DNA from: Myxococcus stipitatus
GTDB taxonomy: Bacteria > Myxococcota > Myxococcia > Myxococcales > Myxococcaceae
Length of the DNA stretch: 64,000 nt
NCBI RefSeq assembly: GCF_021412625.1
Contig: NZ_JAKCFI010000005.1
Location: 248,001 to 312,000, forward strand
Direction: 5' to 3'
The first letter of the stretch is position 1. The number at the start of each line of letters is the position of its first letter. The position numbers were made by a program, and so were the translations under genes. Positions 15,633 to 24,419 of this stretch are shown one piece after another. The notes under the pieces were generated by a model. It did no database searches, had not been told where the DNA came from, and saw only the letters and a program-made list of their open reading frames with translations.

Positions 15633-17774
15633 TCAACGCGCCCGCGTCATGACGCCCCCGTGCTCCAGCAGCGTGAAGAGCTCCACGAGCGCCTCCACCG
15701 GGAACACGTGGCCGTACTCCGCGAAGGCCGCGTCGCGGATGTCCGCCACGCTGCGCCGACCGTCGGCGTAGCTCGCGAGGGCATCCGCCAGTTGATAGAA
15801 GCGCAGCTCCCCTTCCCCCTGCTCGCGCAGGGCGACCGTCGCGGCGGCCAGCGCGGCCTCCACCGCCGCCACCCTCGGCCGGTCCTCCGCGCCCAGATGG
15901 CTCGACACCTCGTCGAACGCGGCCAGCTCCTGCCCCTTCACGCGGCGGGGGACGAAGGCGCGCGCCCGTCGCTCGGCCTCGGACGGCTTCGGCTCGCGCG
16001 CGTCGACGCCGCGCGCCTTCGAGTCCGCCTCCAGCCGCGCCAGGGCCTGGGTCTCCGCGAGCGTCTGCGACTTGACGAGCGCCTCCACCGGCGCGGCGGA
16101 CGCCCCCAGCGGCACGCACGAGCGCAGGGCGTCACGCTCGCGCTGGAACGCCAGTCGCAGCGCGGCCCGCCCCAGCCGGTACACCCCTGGGAGCTCCGCG
16201 TCCGACGCGGCGGCCAGGGCCCGACGCGCCCGGAACTCGTCGTCCGCCACGCGCCGCCCGCCGTGCACCGACACCAACCGCGCCAGGTCGAGCGCCCCCG
16301 TGCCTTGCGCCCACGCGGCGACCGTGATGGACGCGAGCCCCGCGAACGCGGCGCGATGCAGCTGGGTGGGGTCCACCAGCTCCGGGCGGTCCCCGCTGGT
16401 GTGGTAGTTGTCGTCGGGCCACGTGGAGAAGGCCACGCCCGGAATGCCATGGTCGTTGAAGAGCTGGTGATCCGACCCGCGGCTGTAGCGATCCATATGA
16501 GCGTCCAGCGGGTCCCTGGACCCGGTGACGGAGCCGATACGGAAGTCCCTGCGCGCCGGATAGCGCACCCCGTTGAAGCGATTCATGAAGTCCACCGTGG
16601 ACTCGGACACCGCGTTGACGAAGCTGCCATTCCAATCCGGCGTGTACGACACCGCGAAGCGCGAGTGCGCCCCCGTCAAGCTGGCGCCGAGCATGTCGAA
16701 GTTGAACTGCGCCACCCGCCGGACGGGGTCGTCGCGGTGGGAGGCGAACCACTCGCGGGTGCCCTCGAACTCCGGCAGCCACAGCACGCGAATCGTGCGC
16801 ACCGGCGGCGGCAGCACGCCACGACCGATGAGCGCCGTGTACGTGCGCACCAGCTCCAACAACGTGGCCGAGCCCGAGGCGTTGTCGTCGGCCCCCGGCT
16901 TGTAGTGGTCCAGGTGGGCGGTGAGCACGACCTCCTCTCCCGGACGCGTGCCGGGGATGACGCCGCTGACGATGCCGTAGTGGCCCTGGAAGGTCTCCGA
17001 GGCGACGCTCACGTCGACCTTCACCGGCCCCTCCCGGAGCTGGGCGCGCAGCTCCCGCCCCTGGCGCTCCGAAATCATGAACAGGAACGGCGCCCGGCCC
17101 GCCTCGGACACCACCTTCGAGGAGACCGCCGCCCACCCCACCTGGTCCGGGAAGTCACCGTCGAGGCGATGGGGCTGGTTCCAGGGCGGCGTCGAATACG
17201 ACGAGACCACCCCCACCGCGCCGAGCTTCACCACGGCCTTGCGCAGAACAGCCGTGGGGGGGCCTTGCGTGAGCACCACCTTCCCCTTCAACTCCAGCCC
17301 CGCGTAGTCCGCGTCCTCCGCGCCCATCCCGACATCGACCAGGTCCAGCGCCTCGCCCTCGAAGCTCCCGCTCCCCACCGCCAGGGACATGGGCAGCTCC
17401 GCGTGCGACGTCACCCGGTAGCGCCTGGGGCCGGACACCCACAGCTCCCCTCGCGAGGCCCGCCACTGGGGCCCGTCCTTCATCGGCTCCAGGCGCACGT
17501 CCCGCAGCCCGGCGCCCACCGCCGCCGCGCGAATCCACTCGGCCGCGTCCGCGTACCCACCCTGGTGGTCTCTCGCGAACAACGAGAGCCGCTGCACGCC
17601 ATCATGGATGCGATCGCCCGAACTCTCCTGGATGAGCGCGCGAACCACCTCGTCGCGCAGCACCAGCCCCGTGGTGGGCGACACGGGCCCCAACGGTGAT
17701 GGCACGGACTGCGCGGCCGCGGAGAGTGACAGGAGCACGACGAGGGCGACGAACGACGACGGACGGGGACGCAT
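15633..17774 (-). CDS. Secreted M28-family zinc peptidase with PA-like domain
   Basis: A 713-aa exported aminopeptidase/carboxypeptidase-type enzyme. Signal peptide: residues 1-20 (FVALVVLLSLSAAAQS). A protease-associated-like insert spans residues about 120-250 (ELKGKVVLTQGPPTAVLRKA). The M28 catalytic core has VVLTAHLDHYKPGADDNASG (zinc His and bridging Asp, about residue 285), WLPEFEGTREWFASH (general base Glu and zinc Glu), FNFDMLGASL and SDHQLFNDHGIPGVAF with the final zinc His in DDNYHTSGD. About 190 extra helical residues follow the core. Dipeptide or peptide hydrolysis outside the cytoplasm fits a predatory, proteolytic lifestyle. ATG 17774 gives the signal peptide. Confidence 0.88.
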   Translation of the reverse strand: MRPRPSSFVALVVLLSLSAAAQSVPSPLGPVSPTTGLVLRDEVVRALIQESSGDRIHDGVQRLSLFARDHQGGYADAAEWIRAAAVGAGLRDVRLEPMKDGPQWRASRGELWVSGPRRYRVTSHAELPMSLAVGSGSFEGEALDLVDVGMGAEDADYAGLELKGKVVLTQGPPTAVLRKAVVKLGAVGVVSSYSTPPWNQPHRLDGDFPDQVGWAAVSSKVVSEAGRAPFLFMISERQGRELRAQLREGPVKVDVSVASETFQGHYGIVSGVIPGTRPGEEVVLTAHLDHYKPGADDNASGSATLLELVRTYTALIGRGVLPPPVRTIRVLWLPEFEGTREWFASHRDDPVRRVAQFNFDMLGASLTGAHSRFAVSYTPDWNGSFVNAVSESTVDFMNRFNGVRYPARRDFRIGSVTGSRDPLDAHMDRYSRGSDHQLFNDHGIPGVAFSTWPDDNYHTSGDRPELVDPTQLHRAAFAGLASITVAAWAQGTGALDLARLVSVHGGRRVADDEFRARRALAAASDAELPGVYRLGRAALRLAFQRERDALRSCVPLGASAAPVEALVKSQTLAETQALARLEADSKARGVDAREPKPSEAERRARAFVPRRVKGQELAAFDEVSSHLGAEDRPRVAAVEAALAAATVALREQGEGELRFYQLADALASYADGRRSVADIRDAAFAEYGHVFPVEALVELFTLLEHGGVMTRAR

Positions 17775-17854
17775 GAGGCTCCTCGGGCGGGCGCGGAGGA
17801 CCACCTCTCCGGCACCCTGGATACATTCGCAGTGACATCGCTGGAGAAACACGC

Positions 17855-17890
17855 AATCTAGAATTCAAGGACTAACGACTAGATTCGAAT
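17855..17890. promoter_or_regulatory. AT-rich dyad in a divergent intergenic region
   Basis: AATCTAG (17855-17861) and CTAGATT (17879-17885) form an inverted repeat with a 17-nt spacer, next to a GAATTC and an ATTCGAAT palindrome (17883-17890). Base composition is far more AT-rich than the surroundings. It lies between the M28 peptidase gene and the decayed gene on the other strand. A promoter/operator role is inferred. Confidence 0.3.
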
Positions 17891-17922
17891 ATCATGTGGA
17901 TGCCCCAGGAAGGTTCTCCAAC

Positions 17923-18414
17923 ATGAATATCTACCGTCGGGCCCTGCCCGGACTTCCCATGTTCGCGGCGGGTTCGCTGCTCCTGCACGTGTGGGGCGTA
18001 TCGGATGCCCTCGCCGCCGAGCGGTGGTTCCAGATCGACTTCGCGACGGACGCGGCCGCCACCGCCGGCTGGAACAACCTCTACTTCGGATACACCGGCT
18101 CGTCACTGTCGGGACTGGTGGACACGGCGGGCGCGGCATCGGGGTTGTCTCTCCAGGTCACGGACGGGCTCTGGCAGGGCTGACGGCGGAGTACAACGGC
18201 GCGGGTACGACCGCGAGCACCAACCTACGGGGACTCCGACGCCAGCTGTGGCTGGACCATCACGGACTTCCTCGCGCGACTCCATGCGTGCGCCCCGCCG
18301 ACGCCGCCCGTGGTGTCGCTCTACACGGGCGTCAACACCCGCGCGCACGTCACGGGCCACCGGTGGCACACCCCGAACCTCTACGAGTGGCTGCTCGCCC
18401 AGCGGCGCCCGTAG
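17923..18414 (+). pseudogene. Frameshifted, decayed exported protein
   Basis: The first piece (17923-18183) encodes a signal peptide (MFAAGSLLLHVWGVSDALAA) and the start of a beta-type domain (WFQIDFATDAAATAGWNNLY, then SGLVDTAGAASGLSLQVTD), ending at TGA. Similarity continues in other frames: LTAEYNGAGTTAST just after the stop, then from 18223 to 18414 an open stretch with SCGWTITDFLARLHAC and HRWHTPNLYEWLLAQRRP. The last segment looks like the extreme C-terminus of a secreted esterase/depolymerase-type alpha/beta hydrolase (His plus Y-x-WLLAQ). The intact family would be much longer, so the gene has frameshifts and a large internal deletion. The exact parent family is inferred. Confidence 0.6.
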
Positions 18415-18487
18415 CCCGCACGGCGCCCCGGCCAGGACAGCACGTGGCTTGTGACGGGCCGGGGTGGCCGTTAGCGTCCTGAGCGAT

Positions 18488-19441
18488 ATGAGTGACGACG
18501 CTTCCAACGACAAGCAGCCGGGGCTCACCCGTCGGCAGGCCCTGGGCGCCGGCGTCATCGCGGCCTCCTCGGTGGCCGTGGCGGGGGCGGTGACCCAGGC
18601 CGGCCATCGAGACGACGCATCGCCCGAGCGCACGGGAGCGGCTCCCGCCCGAATGCCCGTGGTCTTCGTCCCGCATGGCGGAGGCCCCTGGCCGTTCGTG
18701 GACCTGGGAATGGGCGACCGCGCGGAGCTCGACGACCTGGCCGCCTACCTGCGCTCGGTGCGTTCGCTCCCGAAGACGCCGCCCAAGGCCCTGCTCGTCG
18801 TCTCGGCGCACTGGGAGGAGCGGGTGCCCACGGTGATGACCTCGCCGAACCCGCCCATCCTCTACGACTACTACGGCTTTCCGCCGGAGTCGTACCACAT
18901 CACCTGGCCCGCGCCGGGAGAGCCACGGCTCGCGGCCCGCGTCCGGGAGCTGCTCCAGGCGGCGGGTTTCGAGACCGGCGAGGATGCCGAGCGGGGCTTC
19001 GACCACGGCACCTTCGTCCCGCTGAAGCTGACGTACCCCGAGGCAGACGTCCCCACCCTCCAGCTCTCGCTCCTCGAGAGCCTGGACCCGGCCGAGCACC
19101 TCGCCCTGGGACGCGCGCTCGCCCCGCTCCGCGACGAGGGCGTGCTCATCATCGGCAGCGGGATGACGTTCCACAACTTGCGGGCCTTCGGCGCGCCGGG
19201 GCGTGAGATCAGCCAGGCCTTCGACGGCTGGCTGACCCAGAGCGCCGTGCAGGAGCCCGCGGAGCGGAACCGCAGGCTCGTGGACTGGGCCAGGGCGCCC
19301 CGCGCCCGCGCGGCCCACCCCCGGGAGGAACACCTCCTCCCGCTCATGGTCGTCGCCGGCGCGGCGGGCGAGGACCGCGGCACCGTGGCGTGGAACGGCA
19401 CCTTCATGGGGCTCCGGCTCTCGGCGTTCCAGTTCGGCTGA
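18488..19441 (+). CDS. Tat-exported LigB-type extradiol dioxygenase (DODA-like)
   Basis: A 317-aa class III extradiol dioxygenase of the 4,5-DOPA dioxygenase group. The metal site residues are visible: PVVFVPHGGGPWPF (His), LLVVSAHWEER (His), RGFDHGTFVPLKLTYPEADV (His) and a late EEHLLPLMVVAGAA (His). The family cleaves aromatic rings of catechols using a non-haem metal. Unusually, the N-terminus has a twin-arginine signal, LTRRQALGAGVIAASSVAVA, predicting folded export. ATG 18488 was chosen because it keeps the Tat motif about 20 residues in. The substrate is unknown; GFPPESYHITWPAPG is typical of the DODA subgroup. Confidence 0.88.
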   Translation: MSDDASNDKQPGLTRRQALGAGVIAASSVAVAGAVTQAGHRDDASPERTGAAPARMPVVFVPHGGGPWPFVDLGMGDRAELDDLAAYLRSVRSLPKTPPKALLVVSAHWEERVPTVMTSPNPPILYDYYGFPPESYHITWPAPGEPRLAARVRELLQAAGFETGEDAERGFDHGTFVPLKLTYPEADVPTLQLSLLESLDPAEHLALGRALAPLRDEGVLIIGSGMTFHNLRAFGAPGREISQAFDGWLTQSAVQEPAERNRRLVDWARAPRARAAHPREEHLLPLMVVAGAAGEDRGTVAWNGTFMGLRLSAFQFG

Positions 19442-19498
19442 GGATGCCCTGGGCCTCGGGAGCGAGCCCACATTCGCCACTCACAAACAAATGCATCG

Positions 19499-19536
19499 AT
19501 GAATCCAAATCCATCCGGATTCATGTACGATTCATG
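19499..19536. promoter_or_regulatory. AT-rich inverted and direct repeats upstream of nuclease gene
   Basis: ATGAATCC (19499-19506) and GGATTCAT (19517-19524) form a dyad with a 10-nt spacer, and GATTCATG occurs twice (19518-19525 and 19529-19536, 11-bp period, about one helical turn). The segment is markedly AT-rich for this genome and lies about 145 bp before the next start codon. A regulator site is likely, but the regulator is not identified. Confidence 0.35.
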
Positions 19537-19681
19537 ATGCAACAGTGCGGCCCGCATGAGGCCAGGGAGCCGGCGGCTGAGCGACCGTGCCCTCGACCAC
19601 CCAGCGCCAGCCAGGAGCAGCGAGCCTCGGCCCGTCCGAGCACGCCCTCCCGGCGGCGGCTCCACACGTCGAGGACGCACG

Positions 19682-21190
19682 ATGGCTCGCGGTATCCCCC
19701 CTCTTCCCCCAACGACGAACGAAGGCCCTCTGGGCCGCTGGACGGGGGCGCTCGCGCTCCTCGTGATGCTGTCCGCCTGCTCCAGCCAGCGCGCCAGCGA
19801 CGATGGCCCGTGGCTGTCCAACCTCGAGCTGAAGCCCACGAGCGTGGGGGTCGACTACGAGGCCGTCTTCAAGGTCGCGGGAGGCAAGCCCCCACTGCGG
19901 TTCACGGTGAATCCTCCCCCCGGCTTCTCGTTCTTCACCACCGAAGGACGCCTCGTCGGCCCCGGCACGGAGGCGGGGGACTTCGACCTCGTCGTCCACG
20001 TCCAGGACGCGGAGGGAGACGAGGACACCCGGACCTATCCCCTGAAGGTCTACCCGCGCCTCGAGGCGCTCGATACCACGGTGTCCCAGGCCCGGGCCGG
20101 CGGCACCTACCAGCATGCCTTCACCGGGGCGGGAGGACAGCCGCCCCTGAGCTGGAAGCTGGAGACGGGTGCCCTGCCCGCGGGACTCACCTTCTCTTCC
20201 ACCGGCGTCCTCGGAGGTTCGCCTCGGACGCCGGGCGCCTACGCGTTCACGCTGAGGCTCCAGGACGGCGGTGGCGCCAGGGTCGACGTGCCCGTGGAGC
20301 TGGAGGTGCTCCGCGCGGACGGGCAGCCCAGCTTCCCGCTGGCGGTGGGGAACTGGAACATCGAGTGGTTCGGAGACACGGCGAACGGCCCCACCGACGA
20401 GTCCCTGCAGCTCTCCAACGTCCAGCAGGTCATCGCCGGCGCCAACGTGGACCTCTGGGGCGTGGCGGAGATCGTCGGTACCACGCAGTTCAACACGCTG
20501 AAGGCCACGCTGCCCGGCTATGACGGCTTCCTCGCCAACAACGCCCGGGTGAGCGGCGGCGCCGCGTACTACTCGAGCACCGATCAGAAGGTGGGCGTGC
20601 TCTTCAAGTCGAACGCGGTGCAGGTCCTCCGCGCGGAGCTGATCCTCACGGACTCCAGCAGCCTGTTCGCCGGCCGCCCTCCGCTGAAGCTGGACCTGCG
20701 CATCAAGCGGCGCGAGGCCACCGTGGACGTGGCGGCCATCGTCCTCCACATGAAGGCGGACGACACCTTCGGGGACTACTCGCGCAGGGCCGCCGCCTCC
20801 GCGGCCCTGAAGGACTACCTGGACACCACCCTCCCCACCCAGCGCGTCATCGTGCTCGGCGACTGGAATGACGACGTGGACGCGTCCATCGCCATCAATC
20901 CGGAGACGGCCCAGCCCTACGCCTCGCCCTACCAGGACTTCGTCGACGACGCGGACCACTACCGCTTCACCACCGAGCCCCTCTCGCGCCAGGGCATCAG
21001 CAGCACCGCCAGCAACAACGCCTTCATCGACCACCAGCTCGTGAGCAACGAGCTCGCGGCGGACCACCTCCCCGAGTCGACGGTCGTCCTCGAGCCAGCC
21101 ATCAACGACTTCCGCTACAACACGTCCGATCACTTCCCCGTCTTCAGCCGGTTCGACCTGGGTGGACAGACACCCGCAATCACTCCGTGA
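19682..21190 (+). CDS. Lipoprotein with Ig-like domains and nuclease-like (EEP) domain
   Basis: A 502-aa exported protein. The signal ends in the lipobox LSAC (GALALLVMLSACSS, about residue 34). Two Ig-like/cadherin-type putative-Ig domains (residues about 45-210) show the pattern GGKPPLRFTVNPPPGFSFF and GGQPPLSWKLETGALPAGLT. The C-terminal endonuclease/exonuclease/phosphatase fold has AVGNWNIEWFG, DLWGVAEIVG, AIVLHMKAD, VIVLGDWNDDVD, NNAFIDHQLVS and YNTSDHFPVFSRF, covering the metal and His/Asp catalytic positions. It is probably a surface-attached DNase or phosphodiesterase. The start at 19682 keeps the lipoprotein signal near the N-terminus. Confidence 0.86.
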   Translation: MARGIPPLPPTTNEGPLGRWTGALALLVMLSACSSQRASDDGPWLSNLELKPTSVGVDYEAVFKVAGGKPPLRFTVNPPPGFSFFTTEGRLVGPGTEAGDFDLVVHVQDAEGDEDTRTYPLKVYPRLEALDTTVSQARAGGTYQHAFTGAGGQPPLSWKLETGALPAGLTFSSTGVLGGSPRTPGAYAFTLRLQDGGGARVDVPVELEVLRADGQPSFPLAVGNWNIEWFGDTANGPTDESLQLSNVQQVIAGANVDLWGVAEIVGTTQFNTLKATLPGYDGFLANNARVSGGAAYYSSTDQKVGVLFKSNAVQVLRAELILTDSSSLFAGRPPLKLDLRIKRREATVDVAAIVLHMKADDTFGDYSRRAAASAALKDYLDTTLPTQRVIVLGDWNDDVDASIAINPETAQPYASPYQDFVDDADHYRFTTEPLSRQGISSTASNNAFIDHQLVSNELAADHLPESTVVLEPAINDFRYNTSDHFPVFSRFDLGGQTPAITP

Positions 21191-21446
21191 CACCCCGTCT
21201 CCGGAAGAACGGTCGCCTGACGCCCCCGCGGCGGACGGCGCCGCCCCTCGGAGAGATGCAATGCCGGCAATGGCAGACGGCCCCACCGCACGCATGCCGA
21301 TGCCTGCCCATCGTCCCTGACGCGCCGGGCTGTCAGGGGATGGACTGGCCCGGCCTCGCCAGATGTTTGGGATTGCGAGAGCGCGACGCCCCGGGGGAAG
21401 GCCAGGAACCTGCGTCGGCTCGGTGACCTACCCCTGAATCAGGGTT

Positions 21447-21480
21447 CCCTGGCGCGGAGGGCTCGCCTCCGCCGCCAGGG
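21447..21480. terminator. Hairpin between convergent nuclease and mutS genes
   Basis: In the 310-bp gene-free stretch 21191-21500, CCCTGGCGCGGAGG (21447-21460) pairs with CCTCCGCCGCCAGGG (21466-21480) with one bulged base and a 5-nt loop. A second small palindrome, CCCTGAATCAGGG, lies at 21432-21444. Both genes converge here, so a bidirectional terminator is plausible. Nothing else was seen in the stretch. Confidence 0.6.
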
Positions 21481-21500
21481 GCCGGCCCCCCGGCGCCGCC

Positions 21501-24269
21501 TCACTCCTCCAGTTCGCGCTGGAGGCGGGCCAGCAGGTTGAGCGCGTCGAGCGGCGTCATCCGGTCCACCGAGAGGGCCTTGAGCGTCTCCACGGCCTTC
21601 TGGTGCGACGCGGGCACGGCCGGCGCGGCGGCGACGGGCGCGGGAGCGAACAGCCCGAGCTGCCCCGCCGGCACGGCGCGCTTCGTCGACTGGCGCACCG
21701 CCACCCGGGGACGCCCCGCGTCGTCCAGCTCCCCTGACTCCAGGTTCTGGAGCAGCTCGCGCGCGCGCCCCACCACCTCCGGGGGCAGGCCCGCCAGCTT
21801 CGCCACCTCGATGCCATAGGAGCGGCTCGCGCCACCGGGCACCAGCTTGCGCAGGAAGATGACCTTGCCGCCCTGCTCCTTCACCGCGATGCAGAGGTTC
21901 TTCACCCTCGGCCGCTCGCGGGCCAGGTCCACCAGCTCGTGGTAGTGCGTCGCGAACAGCGTGCGCGCCGACACGTGGTCGTGCAGGTGCTCCGCCACCG
22001 CCCAGGCGATGGAGAGCCCGTCGAACGTGGACGTGCCACGGCCGATCTCGTCCAGGATGATGAGGCTCTTGCGCGTGGCATGGTGGAGGATGTGGCTCGT
22101 CTCCGTCATCTCCACCATGAACGTGGACTGCCCGCGCGCCAGGTTGTCCGCCGCGCCCACGCGCGTGAAGATGCGATCACACAGGCCGATGCGCGCCGAC
22201 TTCGCCGGGACGAACGAGCCGGCCTGCGCCATCAGCGCCGTCAGCGCCACCTGCCGCATCACCGTGCTCTTGCCCGCCATGTTCGGACCGGTGATGACCA
22301 GCAGCTGCGCGTCCTCCGGGTCCATCCGCACGTCGTTGGGGACGAACGACTCGCCCGCCCCCAGCATGCGCTCCACCACCGGGTGCCGTCCGCCGGTGAT
22401 GTGCAGCACCTCCGACGCGTCCACCTCCGGCCGCGTGTAGCCGTACTCCGCCGCGCAGCGCGCGAACGACAGCAGCGCGTCCGCCGTGGCCACCGCCTCC
22501 GCCGCCGAGCGGATGCGCGGCGCCGCCGCCGTCACCTTCGCCCGCAGCTCCTCGAACAGCTGGAACTCCAGCGCGCACCGCCGCTCCTCCGCGGTGAGCA
22601 CCTGCTCCTCGTGCTCCTTCAACTCCGGCGTGACGAAGCGCTCGGCCCCCACCGTCGTCTGCTTCCGGATGTAGTCCGAGGGCACCAGGTGCAGGTTCGC
22701 CTTCGTCACCTCCAGGTAGTACCCGAAGACCTTGTTGTAGCGGATCTTCAGCGAGCCGATGCCGGTGCGGTCCTTCTCCCGCTGTTCGATCTTCAGCAGC
22801 ACGTCCTTGCCGGACGTGGACAGCTCCACCAGCCGGTCCAGCTCCGCGTGGTAGCCAGCGCGGATGAAGCCGCCCTCCTTGAGGGCCACGGGCGGCTCGT
22901 CCACCACCGCGCGGGACAGCAGGTCCGCCAGCTCCGGCAGCGCGCCCAGCGGGCCGGCGAGCGACTGGAGGAGCGCGGACTGGCACCGCGCCAGCGCCGC
23001 GCCCAGCCGGGGCAGCTGCGCGAGCGACAGGCCCAGCGCCCGCAGATCCCGGGCGTTGCCCGCGCCCAGGGACAGCCGCCCCGTCAGCCGCTCCAGGTCC
23101 GCCACTTCCTTCAGGATGCCCGCCAGCTCCTCGCGCCAGACGCTGCGCGAGGACAGCTCCTCCACCGAGTCCAGTCGCGCGTGGATCTCCGGCAGCGAGC
23201 CCAGCGGCGCCGCCAGCCAGCGCGCCAGCTTGCGCGCGCCCAGGCTCGTCACCGTCCGGTCCAGCACGCCCAGCAGCGAGCCCTTGCGACCGCCGTCGCG
23301 CTGCGAGCGCAGGACCTCCAGGTTGGCGCGCGAGGACTCGTCCATCAGCAGCCCGCCCGAGCGCTCCTGCCGGCTGAGCCGGTCCACGTGGGCCGCGGGC
23401 GTCTTCTGGGTGTCCTTCAGGTAGCGCAGCGCCGCGCCCGCCGCGCCGGTCGCCAGGGGGGCGTCATCCAGGCCGAAGGCCGACAGCGACTGCACCGAGA
23501 AGTGCGAGCGCAGATAGCCCGCGGCGCGGGCGGGCTCGAACGCGGCGGCGTCCCCCTCCGCGACGGCCGGCACGCGCGACAGCCGCGCGGTGAGCTGGCC
23601 CACCTCCGCCGCGTTGCGCTGGCCCGCGGGGACGAGCAGCTCCCGGGGCTCCACGCGCGAGAGCGCCTCCGCCAGCTCCGCGGGCGTGGCGGCCTCCAGC
23701 GCGAGGAACTCCCCCGTGGACGCCTCCAGCAGCGCCGCGCCCCAGCCCTTGTCCGACCAGCACACCGACGCCAGGAAGTTGCTGTCGCGCGGCTCGAGCA
23801 CCTCCTCGTCCAGCACCATTCCGGGGGTGATGACGCGCGTCACCTCCCGCCGGACGATGCCCGGCCCGCTCCCCGCCTCCTCCACCTGCTCGCAGATGGC
23901 CACGCTCAGGCCCTCCGCGACCAGCCGCGCGATGTAGCGGCGCGACGAGTGATAGGGGATGCCGCACATGGGCACCTTCTCCGCGCCCTTCGCCCTGGCG
24001 GTCAGGGTGATCTGGAGGATCTCCGAGGCGCGCACCGCGTCCTCGAAGAACATCTCGTAGAAGTCCCCCAGGCGGAAGAAGAGCACCGTCTCCGGATGCA
24101 GCGCCTTGACCTCCAGGTACTGGCGCATCATCGGCGTCAGGGACGCGATCTCCCGTGCCCCCGAGCCCTCGCTCGCCTTCTCCCCGTCCAGGACGACGTC
24201 CGGAGTCGGGTCGCCGGTGGGTGCCATCGCTGCTGCCTTCGCTGCCTTCACCTGGTGCGTCACGGCCAT
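21501..24269 (-). CDS. mutS: DNA mismatch repair protein MutS
   Basis: MutS (922 aa; family about 850-950) recognises mismatches and recruits MutL. The mismatch-binding N-terminus has LTPMMRQYLEVKALHPETVL followed by FFRLGDFYEMFFEDA, containing the F-x-E wedge motif (FYEMF). Connector, lever and clamp domains follow. The ATPase has Walker A (VITGPNMAGKST, about residue 655), Walker B with GTSTFDGLSIAWAVAEHL, ARTLFATHYHEL, and the C-terminal SYGIEVAKLAGLP. The C-terminal tail ends with the tetramerisation-like LNLLARLQRELEE. Start 24269 was preferred over the longer frame; the N-terminal 45 residues are poorly conserved. It is divergent from nhaA. Confidence 0.97.
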   Translation of the reverse strand: MAVTHQVKAAKAAAMAPTGDPTPDVVLDGEKASEGSGAREIASLTPMMRQYLEVKALHPETVLFFRLGDFYEMFFEDAVRASEILQITLTARAKGAEKVPMCGIPYHSSRRYIARLVAEGLSVAICEQVEEAGSGPGIVRREVTRVITPGMVLDEEVLEPRDSNFLASVCWSDKGWGAALLEASTGEFLALEAATPAELAEALSRVEPRELLVPAGQRNAAEVGQLTARLSRVPAVAEGDAAAFEPARAAGYLRSHFSVQSLSAFGLDDAPLATGAAGAALRYLKDTQKTPAAHVDRLSRQERSGGLLMDESSRANLEVLRSQRDGGRKGSLLGVLDRTVTSLGARKLARWLAAPLGSLPEIHARLDSVEELSSRSVWREELAGILKEVADLERLTGRLSLGAGNARDLRALGLSLAQLPRLGAALARCQSALLQSLAGPLGALPELADLLSRAVVDEPPVALKEGGFIRAGYHAELDRLVELSTSGKDVLLKIEQREKDRTGIGSLKIRYNKVFGYYLEVTKANLHLVPSDYIRKQTTVGAERFVTPELKEHEEQVLTAEERRCALEFQLFEELRAKVTAAAPRIRSAAEAVATADALLSFARCAAEYGYTRPEVDASEVLHITGGRHPVVERMLGAGESFVPNDVRMDPEDAQLLVITGPNMAGKSTVMRQVALTALMAQAGSFVPAKSARIGLCDRIFTRVGAADNLARGQSTFMVEMTETSHILHHATRKSLIILDEIGRGTSTFDGLSIAWAVAEHLHDHVSARTLFATHYHELVDLARERPRVKNLCIAVKEQGGKVIFLRKLVPGGASRSYGIEVAKLAGLPPEVVGRARELLQNLESGELDDAGRPRVAVRQSTKRAVPAGQLGLFAPAPVAAAPAVPASHQKAVETLKALSVDRMTPLDALNLLARLQRELEE

Positions 24270-24354
24270 CCCCGCCCTTCTCTCATGCCCCCACCGTGGG
24301 ATCAACGAACGGCTCACCCTACCCGTGACGTACCCCTACCATCGCCCTCCGACA

Positions 24355-24377
24355 TTTCGGCCGGGCCCGGGCCGAAA
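24355..24377. promoter_or_regulatory. 23-bp hyphenated palindrome upstream of nhaA
   Basis: TTTCGGCC (24355-24362) and GGCCGAAA (24370-24377) are exact inverted arms around GGGCCCG. The element lies 42 bp before the nhaA start in the mutS/nhaA divergent region, and could be an operator or a 5' UTR hairpin. Confidence 0.35.
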
Positions 24378-24419
24378 ACGGATGCCACCCCGCGCGGGCC
24401 GGGGCATGGTGCCCGCGCC

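Noticed and set aside
21939..24419. Long 5' extension of the nhaA frame through mutS
   Set aside because: The extension is antisense to mutS and has no homology; NhaA begins normally at 24420.
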